Source: Gracilimonas sp031581265
GTDB taxonomy: Bacteria; Bacteroidota; Rhodothermia; Balneolales; Balneolaceae
Direction: 5' to 3'
NCBI RefSeq assembly: GCF_031581265.1
Contig: NZ_JAVLBQ010000010.1
Span: forward strand, 21,004-85,003
DNA: 64,000 nucleotides
Positions 63,569-64,000 of the stretch are shown here, one piece after another. The first letter of the stretch is position 1; every line of letters begins with the position of its first letter. A program made the position numbers and the translations under genes. The notes below the pieces were generated by a model. That model saw only the letters and a list, made by a program, of their open reading frames with translations, had not been told where the DNA came from and ran no database searches.

Positions 63569-63787
63569 TTAATTGCTTTTAGAGGAGGTTTCTTCGTGAT
63601 TTGCAGCATCCTTGATATCTCTGGAGCTGTCCTCAATTTCCTTTTTAATATCTTTGGAAGCCTGGCGAAATTCCTTCATTCCCTGGCCTAAACCACGGGC
63701 TAATTCTGGAATTCTTTTAGCTCCAAACAGCAATAAAATTGCAAGTCCAATTAATAAAACTTCCGGGGCACCTAGTCCACTAAACAT
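63569..63787 (-). CDS. tatA: Twin-arginine translocase subunit TatA/E
   Basis: The 72-residue protein has a single transmembrane helix (PEVLLIGLAILLLFGAKRIP at about 8-27), the FGAKRIPELARGLGQGMKEF hinge, and an amphipathic, charged tail. This is the TatA/B/E form; the short length and lack of a long tail favour TatA/TatE. It is the first gene of the minus-strand operon with gatA. Confidence 0.94.
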   Translation of the reverse strand: MFSGLGAPEVLLIGLAILLLFGAKRIPELARGLGQGMKEFRQASKDIKKEIEDSSRDIKDAANHEETSSKSN

Positions 63788-63939
63788 AAAATAATACTCT
63801 TAGGATTTAGTTGATGTATTTGTGCGAAGATAACAATATTTTCGGCACGAATTTGGAACAAAAATTTTATTTATTCACTTGTGTTTTAATGACACTTGTG
63901 TTTATTACACTCATTCACTTTTAAAATAATTAATGTACT

Positions 63940-64000
63940 ATGATTTGGACTGTAGAATTAGCCGCAGCTTTAGATGATGCCCCATTCCCGGCAACCCGAG
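63940..64000 (+). CDS. DUF2795 protein, N-terminal part (partial)
   Basis: From the ATG at 63940 the frame reads MIWTVELAAALDDAPFPATR to the window end. This matches the start of DUF2795-type proteins (ELAxxLxDAxFPATK). The rest is outside the window. An AT-rich promoter region lies between it and tatA. Confidence 0.7.
   Translation, partial: MIWTVELAAALDDAPFPATR

Noticed and set aside
1..64000. tRNA, rRNA, CRISPR array, prophage or insertion sequence
   Set aside because: Looked for in all intergenic stretches by eye; no cloverleaf, regularly spaced direct repeat array, integrase or transposase was seen.

Overview
The window looks like core chromosome of a Bacteroidota-related bacterium, most likely Balneolaeota/Rhodothermaeota (Balneola or Gracilimonas type). 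This is inferred from four things: a C-terminal type IX secretion sorting domain of the NYPNPFNPST kind, a GWxTD-domain protein, an arginine decarboxylase-agmatinase-deoxyhypusine synthase-like cluster, and weak Shine-Dalgarno signals with AT-rich palindromic intergenic repeats. I see no rRNA, tRNA, CRISPR array, prophage or intact insertion sequence. Genes are densely packed, mostly on the minus strand, with many 1-14 base overlaps.

Layout. 1-900: the 5' part of metH behind a SAM-I riboswitch. 900-2070: repeat-rich DNA holding a RelE/ParE-type toxin-antitoxin pair between two copies of a short repeat. 2068-3729: an Omp85-type outer membrane protein. 3963-9198 (plus): polyamine operon (arginine decarboxylase, agmatinase, DHS-like protein) followed by a fused E1 alpha-beta 2-oxoacid dehydrogenase. 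9312-17223 (minus): ECF sigma factor with a small partner, holA, asnS with a coiled-coil insert, an M16 protease, pnp and rpsO. 17321-24115 (minus): rimP-nusA-infB-rbfA-truB-ribF, the conserved translation/transcription operon, with a terminator-like hairpin in its leader. 24315-29482: a DUF192 lipoprotein, fbp, coaE, nadB, prfB (with the +1 frameshift site) and a DUF883 protein.

29612-36981 (minus): two half ABC exporters flanking RNase Z, a renalase-like flavoprotein and an AtuA/DUF1446 protein. 37109-41174: three tandem secreted amidohydrolase paralogues, of which only the middle one keeps the HxH metal motif. 41458-45096: a large Asp-box beta-propeller protein with a type IX sorting signal. 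45193-48971: recO-htrA-lipoprotein and two small membrane proteins. 49080-49500: a cluster of palindromes. 49581-51212: an acyl-CoA carboxylase beta subunit. 51327-56242 (plus): GWxTD protein, pdxA, methyltransferase, ftsE-like ATPase and queG. 56305-58495: a lipoprotein gene interrupted by an in-frame TGA, a second ECF sigma factor, and a beta-barrel protein whose signal-peptide frame is broken. 58550-63787 (minus): tatA-gatA-SDR-M28 peptidase-prmA-ppx/gppA, closely packed. The right edge holds the start of a DUF2795 gene.

I did not find a clear new defence or mobile system. The points most worth checking are the nonsense-interrupted lipoprotein, the triple amidohydrolase operon, the ABC pair with complementary degenerate sites, the repeat-flanked toxin-antitoxin module, the nusA leader hairpins, the RNase Z variant and the palindrome cluster at 49.2-49.5 kb.
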